NCBI RefSeq assembly: GCF_025399895.1
Contig: NZ_JAODUA010000020.1
Location: 1-64,000, forward strand
Direction: 5' to 3'
DNA from: Streptomyces sp. ASQP_92
Lineage (GTDB): Bacteria; Actinomycetota; Actinomycetes; Streptomycetales; Streptomycetaceae
DNA length: 64,000 nucleotides
Below, piece after piece: positions 34,017 through 42,038 of the stretch (position 1 is the stretch's first letter; each line of letters starts with the position of its first letter). The position numbers were made by a program, and so were the translations under genes. The notes beneath the pieces are model-generated. The model was not told where the DNA came from. It made no database searches and worked only from the letters and a program-made list of their open reading frames with translations.

Positions 34017-34070
34017 GCCGAGCGCGCCTCAACGCCCTTGAAGAGTGCGGCTGTTGAGGCACCGACTCGG
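34017..34070. terminator. Intergenic palindrome/terminator between convergent genes
   Basis: GCCTCAAC (34026-34033) pairs with GTTGAGGC (34053-34060), with outer CCGAG/CTCGG pairing. It lies between the hydrolase and DUF6355 genes. A closely similar arrangement recurs at 58824-58910. Confidence 0.5.
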
Positions 34071-34086
34071 GTCGCCGTTGTCGACG

Positions 34087-34374
34087 TCAGCAGGTGCGCC
34101 CGGTGTAATGGGCGCCCTGGATCTTCTTGGCCGCGCCCAGCCAGCTTCGGCCCGGACCCACACACCACTCGTAGTCGCGCTCCCTGGCCACCTCGACCTT
34201 GATGACCACGTGGGAACCATCGCCCGTGCAGTGGTTGTAGAACGCGTCGCTGCCGGTCTTGTAGAAGCCGCAGGGGTTCATGACGGCCGTCGGCACGGCG
34301 GAGGCCGCCACCGGGGAGGCGAGTGTGAGGGCTGCGGCGCCGAGAAGGGCCGGAAGAAAGCGGCGAAAGGCCAT
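34087..34374 (-). CDS. Secreted small Cys-rich protein, DUF6355 type
   Basis: A 95-residue exported protein. The Sec signal (1-25, ending ASA) precedes a mature part of about 70 residues with four Cys. The pattern CGFYKTGSDAFYNHC, then WCVGPGRSWLG, then a terminal YTGRTC fits the DUF6355 'natural product biosynthesis' family as I recall it. Two disulphides are likely. AGGAG lies seven bases before ATG 34374. It is divergent from a MarR gene, with a candidate operator between them. Function is unknown. Confidence 0.75.
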   Translation of the reverse strand: MAFRRFLPALLGAAALTLASPVAASAVPTAVMNPCGFYKTGSDAFYNHCTGDGSHVVIKVEVARERDYEWCVGPGRSWLGAAKKIQGAHYTGRTC

Positions 34375-34535
34375 GGGGCAACTCCTGCTTGAGGACGTAC
34401 GGGTGCAGACACCGACGGGTGCTTTCGGAGGGTGCCACAGCGTGCGGCCCCCGCGATCATGTGCCGACGCGCGTCGCTCACACGGGTGAGGAAGTCCACC
34501 GGATCGGGTACACGGCGGCCAACCCCATCTGCTTG

Positions 34536-34550
34536 CGTGCGTCACGCACG
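34536..34550. promoter_or_regulatory. Candidate MarR operator
   Basis: CGTGCGTCACGCACG is a perfect inverted repeat (6-bp arms, 3-bp centre) 13 bp upstream of the MarR GTG and inside the divergent gap. MarR proteins commonly bind such palindromes over their own promoter. TTAACC next to it may be the -10 of a leaderless marR message. Confidence 0.55.
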
Positions 34551-34563
34551 TTAACCTGGCCGT

Positions 34564-35007
34564 GTGGACACCAGCACAGGACACGCGATCTCCGACGCCC
34601 TCGGCGTCCTGCTCAAGCGCAGCACCCGTACGCAGTTGTACCGAACCCTGACCGCCGGCCTGGGCGACGCCGTGGACGAACTGACCTATCCGATCCTCAG
34701 CGCGCTCGCCAGAAGCGGCCCGCGCAGCGCCGCCGACCTCGCTCCGGACGTGGGCCTCGACCGCTCCGGGGTCACTCGCCGCGCCTCCCAGCTCGAAGCG
34801 GCCGGGCTCCTGCGTCGCGAACCCGACCCGCACGACCGGCGGGCCACCCTGCTCGCCCTCACCGACGAGGGCGAGCGCACGGTGAGCACCCTGCGGCAGC
34901 GCCTGTCCGACCACATCGAGGCCAGTCTCGCCTCCTGGCCGCCGGGCGAGGCCGCCACCTTCGCCCGCCAGCTCCACCGCTTCGTCACCGAGGGGCCGTT
35001 CACCTGA
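34564..35007 (+). CDS. MarR-family transcriptional regulator
   Basis: A 147-residue winged-HTH dimer. The recognition helix region reads DLAPDVGLDRSGVTRRASQLEAAGL and the wing DPHDRRATLLALTDEG. There is no Cys sensor. GTG 34564 has no RBS, so a leaderless transcript is likely. It is divergent from the DUF6355 gene with a palindrome between, so that gene is the expected target. The ligand is unknown. Confidence 0.88.
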   Translation: MDTSTGHAISDALGVLLKRSTRTQLYRTLTAGLGDAVDELTYPILSALARSGPRSAADLAPDVGLDRSGVTRRASQLEAAGLLRREPDPHDRRATLLALTDEGERTVSTLRQRLSDHIEASLASWPPGEAATFARQLHRFVTEGPFT

Positions 35008-35263
35008 CGGAGCGTCACCCTCCGCGCCCCCGCGGCTTCTCCAGGGGGTGCGGCCCGAGACGATTCGTACAGTGAGCGAGGAGTCGATAGGGTTCCGGGT
35101 CACGACCGCACCCCGTTCGATCCACGGGCCGGTCAGGGATCCGCCGTGGTCCGTGGCACCCCCACGACCGCCGTGCCGGCCCCTGCCTGCCCGAGCCCTG
35201 GGACGACGGGGGCGTTCTGCACGGCGGGGCAGTCGGGCCCGGCCGACGGGTCAGGAGGAACGA

Positions 35264-36760
35264 GTGGCACAGATCATCGCCGAGGTCTCACGGACGTTCA
35301 ACGAGTTTCTGCTGTTGCCGAACCGGACCCGCACCGACTGCTCGTCCGCGACGGTCGACCTGCGCACACCCCTGGTGCGGCACGTCGAGGGCGAGCGGTC
35401 GGCGATCGAGCTGGGCTCCCCGTTCACCTCCGCGATCATGCAGGCGGTGAGCACTCCGGAACTCGCCATCGCGCTCGCGCGCAACGGGGGCTTGAGTTTC
35501 CTGCACCACAACCAGTCCATCGAGGACCAGGCCGCGGCCGTGCGCCAGGTCAAGAACTTCAAGGCGGGGTTCGTCACCAGCGACACCAATGTCCGCCCGG
35601 ACGACAGCCTGAGCCACCTGGTCGCCGTGATGCGGCGTACCGGTCACAGCACCGCCGCGGTCACCGATGACGGCAGCTCCGGCGGCCGCCTGCTCGGCCT
35701 CGTGACCTCCCGTGACTTCCACCCCCAGCGCCACGACCTCGACGGCCCGGTGAGCGGCCGTATGACCGCGATCTCCGAACTGCCGCACGCCGCCGCCGAC
35801 ATCACGCTCTCCGAGGCCAACGCGCGGCTGTGGGACCAGCGGTTGGACTGCCTGCCAGTACTGGACGCCGAGGGCCGTCTTCAGCATCTGGTGTTCCGGT
35901 CCGACTACGCGGACAACAAGCGTTTCCCGAACCAGGCCGTCGACGCCGCCAAGCGTCTGCGCGTGGGGGCGGGCGTCAACACCCACGACTACCAGGAGCG
36001 CGTCCCCGCCCTCCTGGAGGCGGGTGCGGACGCCCTGTGCTTCGACTCGTCGGACGGCTACAGCGACTGGCAGGCGCAGGCTCTGACCTGGGTGAAGAAG
36101 AACTACCCGGAGATCCCGGTCGGCGGCGGCAACGTGGTCGACGGCCACGCGTTCACCTTCCTCGCCGAGGCGGGCGCCGACTTCGTCAAGGTCGGCGTGG
36201 GCGGCGGTTCCATCTGCATCACGCGCGACCAGAAGGGCATCGGGCGCGGTCAGGCCAGCGCCGTCCTGGATGTCGCGGCGGCCCGCGACGCGTTCCGCGA
36301 GCGCACCGGGGAGTACGTGCCGATCTGTTCCGACGGCGGCCTGGTGCACGACTACCACGTGGCGCTGGCGCTGGCGATGGGCGCGGACTTCGTCATGATG
36401 GGACGCTACTTCGCCCGCTTCGACCAGGCGGCCGGCGCCAAACTCCCCACCCGGGACGGCTTCGTGAAGGAGTACTGGGGCGAGGGATCGAACCGGGCCC
36501 GCAACTGGCAGCGCTACGGTCAGGGCGGCCAGGGGCTGATCTTCGAGGAGGGCGTCGACGGATACGTTCCCTACGCCGGCGACCTCAACGAGGGCCTCGC
36601 CCTCACGATCGCCAAGCTCAAGACGACCATGGTCTCCTGCGGCTCCGCCACGCTCGCGGAGTTCCAGTCCACGGCCCGGCTCACCCTCGTCTCCGACCAG
36701 AGCTTCCAGGAGAGCCACGCCAACGTGACCCTGCGGGAAGCCCCGACCACCCTCGCCTGA
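35264..36760 (+). CDS. guaB: IMP dehydrogenase (variant catalytic loop)
   Basis: A 498-residue TIM barrel with an inserted pair of CBS domains (about 95-215). IMPDH oxidises IMP to XMP with NAD, the committed step to GMP. The catalytic Cys lies in GGGSICITRDQKGIGRGQ, which differs from the common GPGSICTTR form. The flap region has EGSNRARNWQRYGQGG. GTG 35264 is preceded by AGGAGG. The divergent loop suggests the second, non-housekeeping IMPDH type; GMP reductase is a less likely reading because of length and CBS domains. It lies upstream of a peptide deformylase. Confidence 0.87.
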   Translation: MAQIIAEVSRTFNEFLLLPNRTRTDCSSATVDLRTPLVRHVEGERSAIELGSPFTSAIMQAVSTPELAIALARNGGLSFLHHNQSIEDQAAAVRQVKNFKAGFVTSDTNVRPDDSLSHLVAVMRRTGHSTAAVTDDGSSGGRLLGLVTSRDFHPQRHDLDGPVSGRMTAISELPHAAADITLSEANARLWDQRLDCLPVLDAEGRLQHLVFRSDYADNKRFPNQAVDAAKRLRVGAGVNTHDYQERVPALLEAGADALCFDSSDGYSDWQAQALTWVKKNYPEIPVGGGNVVDGHAFTFLAEAGADFVKVGVGGGSICITRDQKGIGRGQASAVLDVAAARDAFRERTGEYVPICSDGGLVHDYHVALALAMGADFVMMGRYFARFDQAAGAKLPTRDGFVKEYWGEGSNRARNWQRYGQGGQGLIFEEGVDGYVPYAGDLNEGLALTIAKLKTTMVSCGSATLAEFQSTARLTLVSDQSFQESHANVTLREAPTTLA

Positions 36761-36889
36761 CCGGATCCCACCGGGTGTGCCGTTCCCCTTCGTCCGGTAC
36801 GGGGCCGAAACCTCCCTGGAGGCGGCCGACTTGGCGAAGGTAGGCTCGCGGACGTCCAGCACCACGCACACCGAAGGGCTCCATCGATC

Positions 36890-37582
36890 ATGGCGACACA
36901 GCCGGCCACCGACCACTGGGTCCGTGTACAGGGGGTGCCGGTGGAGGGCGCCTATCCAGTGCGGGCCCCCGAGGCGGCGCGCGGGCGGGTCCTGCGGGTC
37001 ACGGTGGTCGGCGAGGACATCCTGCACCGCCCCTGCAAAGCCGCCACGACGGAGTTCGGCACGCCGTGGCTGTCGCAGTTGGTCGACGACATGTTCGTCA
37101 CCATGTACGTCGCCGAGGGCGCGGGTCTGGCCGCCAACCAGGTCGACGTCGACCTGCGCCTGTTCGTCTACGACTGCTACGACGACGACGGCGTGCGTCA
37201 CGTCGGCCACGTCCTCAACCCCGTGGTGGACCTGGCGGCCCCGGACGAGCGCCGCCTGCTCGACGCCGAGGAAGGCTGTCTTTCCGTACCCGGCCCACGC
37301 GTCGGCGTACATCGCGAGGACAAGGCGGTGGTGCGCGGCCTGGACAAGGAAGGAAACGAGGTGGTGATCGAAGGCTCGGGGTACTTCGCGCGCTGCCTCC
37401 TGCACGAGAGCGACCACCTCGACGGACTGCTGTACATCGACCGCCTGACGAAGCGTCAACGCCGGTCGGCGCTGCGGGAGATGGACGATCTCATCGAGGG
37501 CGTTCTCGCGCAGCGCGTCGAGCGGGCGCGGTCGATCGGCGCCGTCGACCGGGAGCAGGACCGCACACCCCCACGGTCATGA
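36890..37582 (+). CDS. def: Peptide deformylase
   Basis: A 230-residue metallohydrolase that removes the N-formyl group from nascent proteins. All three motifs are intact: GAGLAANQV, EEGCLSVPG (metal Cys) and LHESDH (metal His pair and catalytic Glu). An N-terminal extension of about 35 residues precedes the usual RVTVVGEDILHRPC start. Streptomyces carry several deformylases. An extra copy next to an unusual IMPDH may be a resistant target, but nothing here proves that. It converges with the methyltransferase, whose restored reading frame would overlap it by 6 bp. Confidence 0.91.
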   Translation: MATQPATDHWVRVQGVPVEGAYPVRAPEAARGRVLRVTVVGEDILHRPCKAATTEFGTPWLSQLVDDMFVTMYVAEGAGLAANQVDVDLRLFVYDCYDDDGVRHVGHVLNPVVDLAAPDERRLLDAEEGCLSVPGPRVGVHREDKAVVRGLDKEGNEVVIEGSGYFARCLLHESDHLDGLLYIDRLTKRQRRSALREMDDLIEGVLAQRVERARSIGAVDREQDRTPPRS

Positions 37583-38424
37583 CGAGGGGCGTCGCGCCGT
37601 GACGGTGTAGTAGTCGAGGCTGCCTTCCTCGAAGGCCCGCAGGAAGTTGCGGGGCAGGTGCCGGGCTCCCACAGGGGGGCGAGCCAGCGGTCCCAGCCGG
37701 GCCACACCGATGCGCCGATCGACGTGGCGCGTACGTCGCTCAGACCGGCCGCTTCCAGCGCGGCGACCAGCGCCGGCACGGAGTGGGCCACGTCGAGGCC
37801 GGTGGCGAAGGTGTCGAGCAGCCCGGCCAGCCGGCCGGCCCGGGAGGCGTCGGCGTCGGGGACGAAGAAACTCGCGACGACGGCGCGCCCGCCGGGCCGC
37901 AGCACGCGCGCGGCCTCCCTCGCGAAAGCACCGAGGTCCTGGAAGTGCTGGGCGGCTTCGACGCTGTAGAGGCAGTCGAACGCGCCGTCACCGAACGGCA
38001 TGGACTCGGCGGCGCCCCGCGCGAACCGCAGCCGTTCGGGGCTTCGGGCCAGCAGGCCGCGATGGCGCCGCTCGGCCCGTGCGAGCTGCTCGGGGTGGAT
38101 GTCCATGCCGGTGATGTGCGCGAAGCCGTACTCCTCCACCGCCACCGCGGCGCCGGCCCCCAGCCCGCAGCCGACTTCCAGGGCCCGGAGCCCCGCGGTG
38201 GGGGCCAGGGTGGCGAGCACCTGGTGGTACATCGCCTGCTGGCTCCGGACCCGGTCGCCCTCGCTCAGCGGCCCCTCCAGATCGATGCCCTGCCAGTGGC
38301 CGAAGTTGATGAAGCCACCGCCGAACAGGGCGAGGGAACCGAGGTCGACCGGGCCGTAGGTCTCCCGCACCGCGGGCGGCATCGTGGGGTCCGCGGGCCG
38401 CCCCGCTCCGGAACCTCGCGTCAT
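37577..38424 (-). CDS. SAM-dependent methyltransferase, frameshifted near its C-terminus
   Basis: A class I methyltransferase of about 280 residues. SAM motif I is LEVGCGLGAGAAV, followed by GMDIHPEQL, ESMPFGDGAFDCLYSVEA and RVLRPGGRAVVASFF. The frame is open from ATG 38424 (GGAGG seven bases upstream), but after WDRWLAPLWE it runs into unrelated residues antisense to the deformylase, ending at 37456. One base restored in the GGG run near 37667-37671 gives LPRNFLRAFEEGSLDYYTVT, a normal family ending, with stop at 37577. It is either a true frameshift or a homopolymer sequencing error. The substrate is unknown. Confidence 0.8.
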
Positions 38425-38853
38425 GGGCGCACCTCCGTGATGTGGATCCGGTCCTCGCCAGGCGACCACCCGAGGCGACCGCGCTCATCAACTCGCCGAC
38501 CGCACCAGGTTACGGGCCGCCGGCGGCGCCACGCCCGCGTTGCGCGCCACTCGTTCGGCCGAGCATCGGCCACGGCCGCCGACGACCCTCCGCACCCGGC
38601 GCGAAGACCGCGCGGCGAACCACGCGGAGTGCCGCGCATCCCTTGTCGGCCCAGGGCGGAGACGGGGCGCACGCGGCGCGAACGGGACCGCCGCCCGGCC
38701 TCCGAAGGCGTGTCGCGCGGTACCCGCAGGCCCTGCCGTAGGAATGGCGAGGGTGCCCCATGTCCGCTGGTATGAGACCAGATGTGTGCATCAGACAGCA
38801 CACACGGACTGCCGCAGTGGTCCATCCCGGAGCCTCGGCAAAGGAACCGTTTC
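38425..38853. other. Divergent non-coding gap
   Basis: 429 bp between the methyltransferase and a membrane-protein gene. No frame has convincing codon bias and no clear promoter or palindrome was recognised. Confidence 0.45.
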
Positions 38854-39843
38854 ATGGCATCTGATCTCAGCCCCATACCGGACGAACCGCATCCGAACCA
38901 TCCGAGCGACGAGTCACACCTCGACGTGCTCCGCATAGCGGCCATGTCCCGGCCCCTGGACGAGGTCGCCTCCCTGGCGCACCTCCTCAACCAGACCGGT
39001 GAACAACCGCGACCGGGCGACGAGGCGTTGCACATGGCCGCCGTGTCCCGTCCGCTGGACGAAGTCCGCGAGCTGATCTCACTCCTCAAGAAGCCTCCGC
39101 ACACGGACGAGGAAGCAGACATGGCTCTGCGCGCGGCCGCCACGGAGCGGCCCGTCGAGGAGGTGGCGGCGCTCATCGCCAGTCTCCGCCCCGAGGCGGA
39201 CGTGCCACGAGTCGAACCCCGGCCGCCCCAGGCGGTGTCCCTGGCCCGCTTCGGGCCGGCGGCCGCCGCGCCGCCGGCCCCCGAAGCGGCACCGGCGCCC
39301 CCGGCGCCGGACGCGTCCCAGGCGCCGCCCCGCCCGGGCATGGCCCCGGCGACTCCGGCAGCACCGCCGCCTCCGATGTCCGCGCCGGCCCGTCGCGGGC
39401 AGGCCCCGGTGGCGGACGACGCCCCGGCACCGGCCGCGTCGAGAACGCCGGCTCTGCGGTCGGTACTGCGCTGGCCGGCGGCCGCCGCGCTGCTGCTGGT
39501 CGGCGTGATCCACCTGCCGACCGACATCATGGCCGTGCGCTCCGGCAGCACGGCGTCCCAGGCGTCCGTGGTCATCGCGGCCGTCTGCCTGACCCTGGCG
39601 TGTCTGCTGGCGCTGTACGACACCGTCTGGGCCTGGGGGCTCGGCGCGGCCGCGGCCGTCGCCACGGCGGCAGCCCATTCCGTGGGTGCGGGGCTCAACT
39701 CCGTACACCTGCTGAGGGACAGCCTGGGCAGTACGTTCACGGGCGCGACCACGCTCGCGGTGTTGTGTGCGGTGGTGGCCGCCGTCCTGGCGGCGACGGT
39801 ACTGCTGCGCAAGCCCGGGCAGCGGGCCGCGGACAAGGCCTGA
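38854..39843 (+). CDS. Membrane protein with three N-terminal helical repeats
   Basis: A 329-residue protein I do not recognise by name. Three units (about 24-46, 58-80, 90-112) share the pattern LRxAAxxRPxDEVxxLxxLL, seen as AAMSRPLDEVASLAHLL, AAVSRPLDEVRELISLL and AAATERPVEEVAALIASL. A Pro/Ala-rich linker (about 125-205) leads to four predicted membrane helices (about 210-315) and a basic tail. The repeats look like amphipathic protein-protein contact helices facing the cytosol. GGAA precedes ATG 38854 at eight bases. A very strong terminator follows, so it is probably monocistronic. Confidence 0.72.
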   Translation: MASDLSPIPDEPHPNHPSDESHLDVLRIAAMSRPLDEVASLAHLLNQTGEQPRPGDEALHMAAVSRPLDEVRELISLLKKPPHTDEEADMALRAAATERPVEEVAALIASLRPEADVPRVEPRPPQAVSLARFGPAAAAPPAPEAAPAPPAPDASQAPPRPGMAPATPAAPPPPMSAPARRGQAPVADDAPAPAASRTPALRSVLRWPAAAALLLVGVIHLPTDIMAVRSGSTASQASVVIAAVCLTLACLLALYDTVWAWGLGAAAAVATAAAHSVGAGLNSVHLLRDSLGSTFTGATTLAVLCAVVAAVLAATVLLRKPGQRAADKA

Positions 39844-39865
39844 CCGTCCCAGCAACCGCTGACGC

Positions 39866-39901
39866 AAGGGGCCCGGATCCAGACCTGGATCCGGGCCCCT
39901 T
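39866..39901 (+). terminator. Strong hairpin terminator
   Basis: AAGGGGCCCGGATCCAG pairs with its exact reverse complement across two bases: a 17-bp perfect stem ending in TTCCC, 23 bp after the membrane-protein stop. Confidence 0.85.
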
Positions 39902-40006
39902 CCCTGTGGGGCCCTCCCCTGGGCGCGCGCCACTTGTGACCCTCCCGTGACCGGAATTATGGCCTCCACCACACGCGCTCCCGCCGCGCCCTGATGGGGT
40001 GGCCCC

Positions 40007-40939
40007 ATGCGAAGTCCTGGTGCACTCCTGACGGTCATGGCCGCGGCCACCCTGCTCCTCACGGCCTGCGGGAGCGAACGCGCGAGCTCCGCGAACGCCG
40101 GCGCCGGCCCGGCAGGAGGAGCGTCGACCACACGAGTGGACGACCCGGGCAAGGACGGCGTACGGATCACCTCGCTCACGCTGCCGGCGGCCTCCCCCTC
40201 CCCCACGCGCCGCACCTCCGTCTCCGCCGACGCCCTCCCCCGCGACGGGGACTCGGGGATCTCCGCGACCTTCGACGTCACCAACCACGGCACCAAGACC
40301 CTGACCTACTCCATCAACTTCACGTTCATGAGCAGTGACGGCGGCGCCATGTCCGGCCAGAGCGCGACCGTGCGTGACGTCGGGCCGGGCAGGACGGTGC
40401 GAGGAACGGTTCGGGCCGGGCAGCTGCCGCCCTCCACCCCGCGCATCACGCGGGTCAAGGTGCTCGACGTGACCAAGGTCCCCGCGGGCGAGGCGCCGGC
40501 CCAGCCCGGCACCTGCCCCGCCTCCGGCATCCGGGTCAGCGCGGACAGGGGCGACGCGGCGATGGGGCTGCGCATCGTGGGCCTGCACCTCGACAACTGC
40601 GGTGCGCGCGACTACACCGTCGACGGCTACCCCGAGCTGGAGCTCCTGGACGACGACCTCGACCCCGTCGGCGGCATCAGGATCCTCCACGGCAGCGGCG
40701 GGATCACCACCGGCGCCGGACCCGACGAGCAGCCCCGGCGCGTGCTGCTCAAGCCCGGCGAGTCGGCCCGGGCGAGCCTGGTGTGGCGCAACACCACCGA
40801 GGCCGGTACGCCGGTCGACGTGCCCCATGTACGGGTGCGGGCCAAGACGGGGGCCGCCCCGGTGACGGTCACCCCGCACCTCGACCTCGGCACCACCGGG
40901 AAGCTCGGCGTCAGGCCCTGGGTGAAGGCGGAGCGCTAG
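40007..40939 (+). CDS. Lipoprotein with DUF4232 domain
   Basis: A 310-residue exported lipoprotein. The signal peptide ends in lipobox LLTACG (Cys near residue 21), and a low-complexity linker follows. A first beta domain (about 50-150) resembles an Ig-like/FxLYD module (ISATFDVTNHGTKTLTYSI). A C-terminal DUF4232-type domain (about 165-305) has CPASGIRVS, LHLDNCGARDYTVDGYPELELLD and LKPGESARASLVW. ATG 40007 opens the signal peptide directly. It is anchored on the outer membrane face; function unknown. Confidence 0.82.
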   Translation: MRSPGALLTVMAAATLLLTACGSERASSANAGAGPAGGASTTRVDDPGKDGVRITSLTLPAASPSPTRRTSVSADALPRDGDSGISATFDVTNHGTKTLTYSINFTFMSSDGGAMSGQSATVRDVGPGRTVRGTVRAGQLPPSTPRITRVKVLDVTKVPAGEAPAQPGTCPASGIRVSADRGDAAMGLRIVGLHLDNCGARDYTVDGYPELELLDDDLDPVGGIRILHGSGGITTGAGPDEQPRRVLLKPGESARASLVWRNTTEAGTPVDVPHVRVRAKTGAAPVTVTPHLDLGTTGKLGVRPWVKAER

Positions 40940-40990
40940 GGCGGGGCGCTCGGGGAACACCCGGCCCGCCTCGGGCGGCACACTGTGCCC

Positions 40991-41719
40991 ATGGAACATG
41001 TGAAGACCGCCGAGGAACTGGTGCGCGCCCGCTTCCCGAAGGCCAGGGCCGCCTTCCTGGCCGGCAGCGTCATGACCCGGCGGCGTACGCCCACCTCGGA
41101 CCTGGACATCGTGGTGCTGCTGCACGGACCGCCCGCCCCGTTCCGGGAGAGCCTCATATACGGCGGCTGGCCGGTGGAGCTGTTCGTCCAGACCGAGGCC
41201 GTCTGGCGGTCGTTCGCCGAGCGGGAGACGGCCGAGCGTCATTCACCGCTCCTCGCCATGTGCGCGGAAGGCCTGTTGCTGACCGACAGGGACGGGCTCG
41301 GCGCCGCGCTCCAGGCCGAATCCAGGCGGCGGCTCGCGGCCGGCCCTCCACCCGTGGCCCCCGCCGAGTTGGAGGACCGCCGGTACGCGCTCACGGACAC
41401 CCTGGACGATCTGCGGGGCTGCGCCGACCCGCTGGAGCGCACCTACCTGGTGGCCACGCTGCTCCAGCGCGCGTCGGAGCTCGCCCTGCTCACGGGCGGC
41501 CACTGGCTGGGGAGCGGCAAGTGGCTCTCCCGGCGCCTCGGCGCGGCCGACCCCGACCTGCACCGAAGACTCACCCACTCCGCCGCCGCCGCGGTCGCCG
41601 ACCAGGCCGACGCAGCAACCGACTTCACCTCGGTGGTGGACGAGATCCTGCACCGGGCCGGCGGGCCGTTGTGGGCCGGTTACAGCCGCGGCAAGCACGA
41701 TCCGCCGAGCGGTAGCTGA
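40991..41719 (+). CDS. Nucleotidyltransferase-domain protein (aminoglycoside NTase-like fold)
   Basis: A 242-residue protein. The pol-beta NTase motif is LAGSVMTRRRTPTSDLDIVVLL, with G-S and the D-x-D metal pair in a single module, followed by ELFVQTEA with the third acidic position. The C-terminal half is a helical HEPN/KNTase-like domain. Such enzymes transfer NMP to small molecules, RNA or proteins. ATG 40991 is used; GTG 40985 adds two residues. It is followed 46 bp later by a small unknown gene. An antibiotic-modifying role is possible but not demonstrated. Confidence 0.78.
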   Translation: MEHVKTAEELVRARFPKARAAFLAGSVMTRRRTPTSDLDIVVLLHGPPAPFRESLIYGGWPVELFVQTEAVWRSFAERETAERHSPLLAMCAEGLLLTDRDGLGAALQAESRRRLAAGPPPVAPAELEDRRYALTDTLDDLRGCADPLERTYLVATLLQRASELALLTGGHWLGSGKWLSRRLGAADPDLHRRLTHSAAAAVADQADAATDFTSVVDEILHRAGGPLWAGYSRGKHDPPSGS

Positions 41720-41765
41720 GCGGTCCCGGCGTGCGGAGGGCCGGTGGCCGGGCCAGGGTGGAAGC

Positions 41766-41987
41766 ATGATCGAGCCGCCCATCGTCGTGCACCGGCCCCT
41801 CGGGCGCGGAGGCCGGCACGTCACCGCCCTCGGCCAGGACATCGGCGTGGCGTACTCCGACAGGGACGTCGTCGAGTTCCTCCGCCAGTCGGGAATCGAC
41901 GAGACCGATGCCGAAGCCATGGTCGACGGGGACTCCCCGGAGATCGAATGGCAGGGCGCCCCCGCCCACCACTATGGGGCGGCCTGA
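41766..41987 (+). CDS. Small conserved hypothetical protein
   Basis: 73 residues, acidic, no signal or membrane segment. It has a helical middle (DRDVVEFLRQSGIDETDAEAMVDG) and a C-terminus rich in His and Ala. Codon bias is typical of real Streptomyces genes. It converges with the GH43-like gene at 52 bp. No function can be assigned. Confidence 0.6.
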   Translation: MIEPPIVVHRPLGRGGRHVTALGQDIGVAYSDRDVVEFLRQSGIDETDAEAMVDGDSPEIEWQGAPAHHYGAA

Positions 41988-42038
41988 AATCCGGGCACGG
42001 CTTCGGCCCCGCTCCCCGCGACGGCGTCGCCCTCCCTC

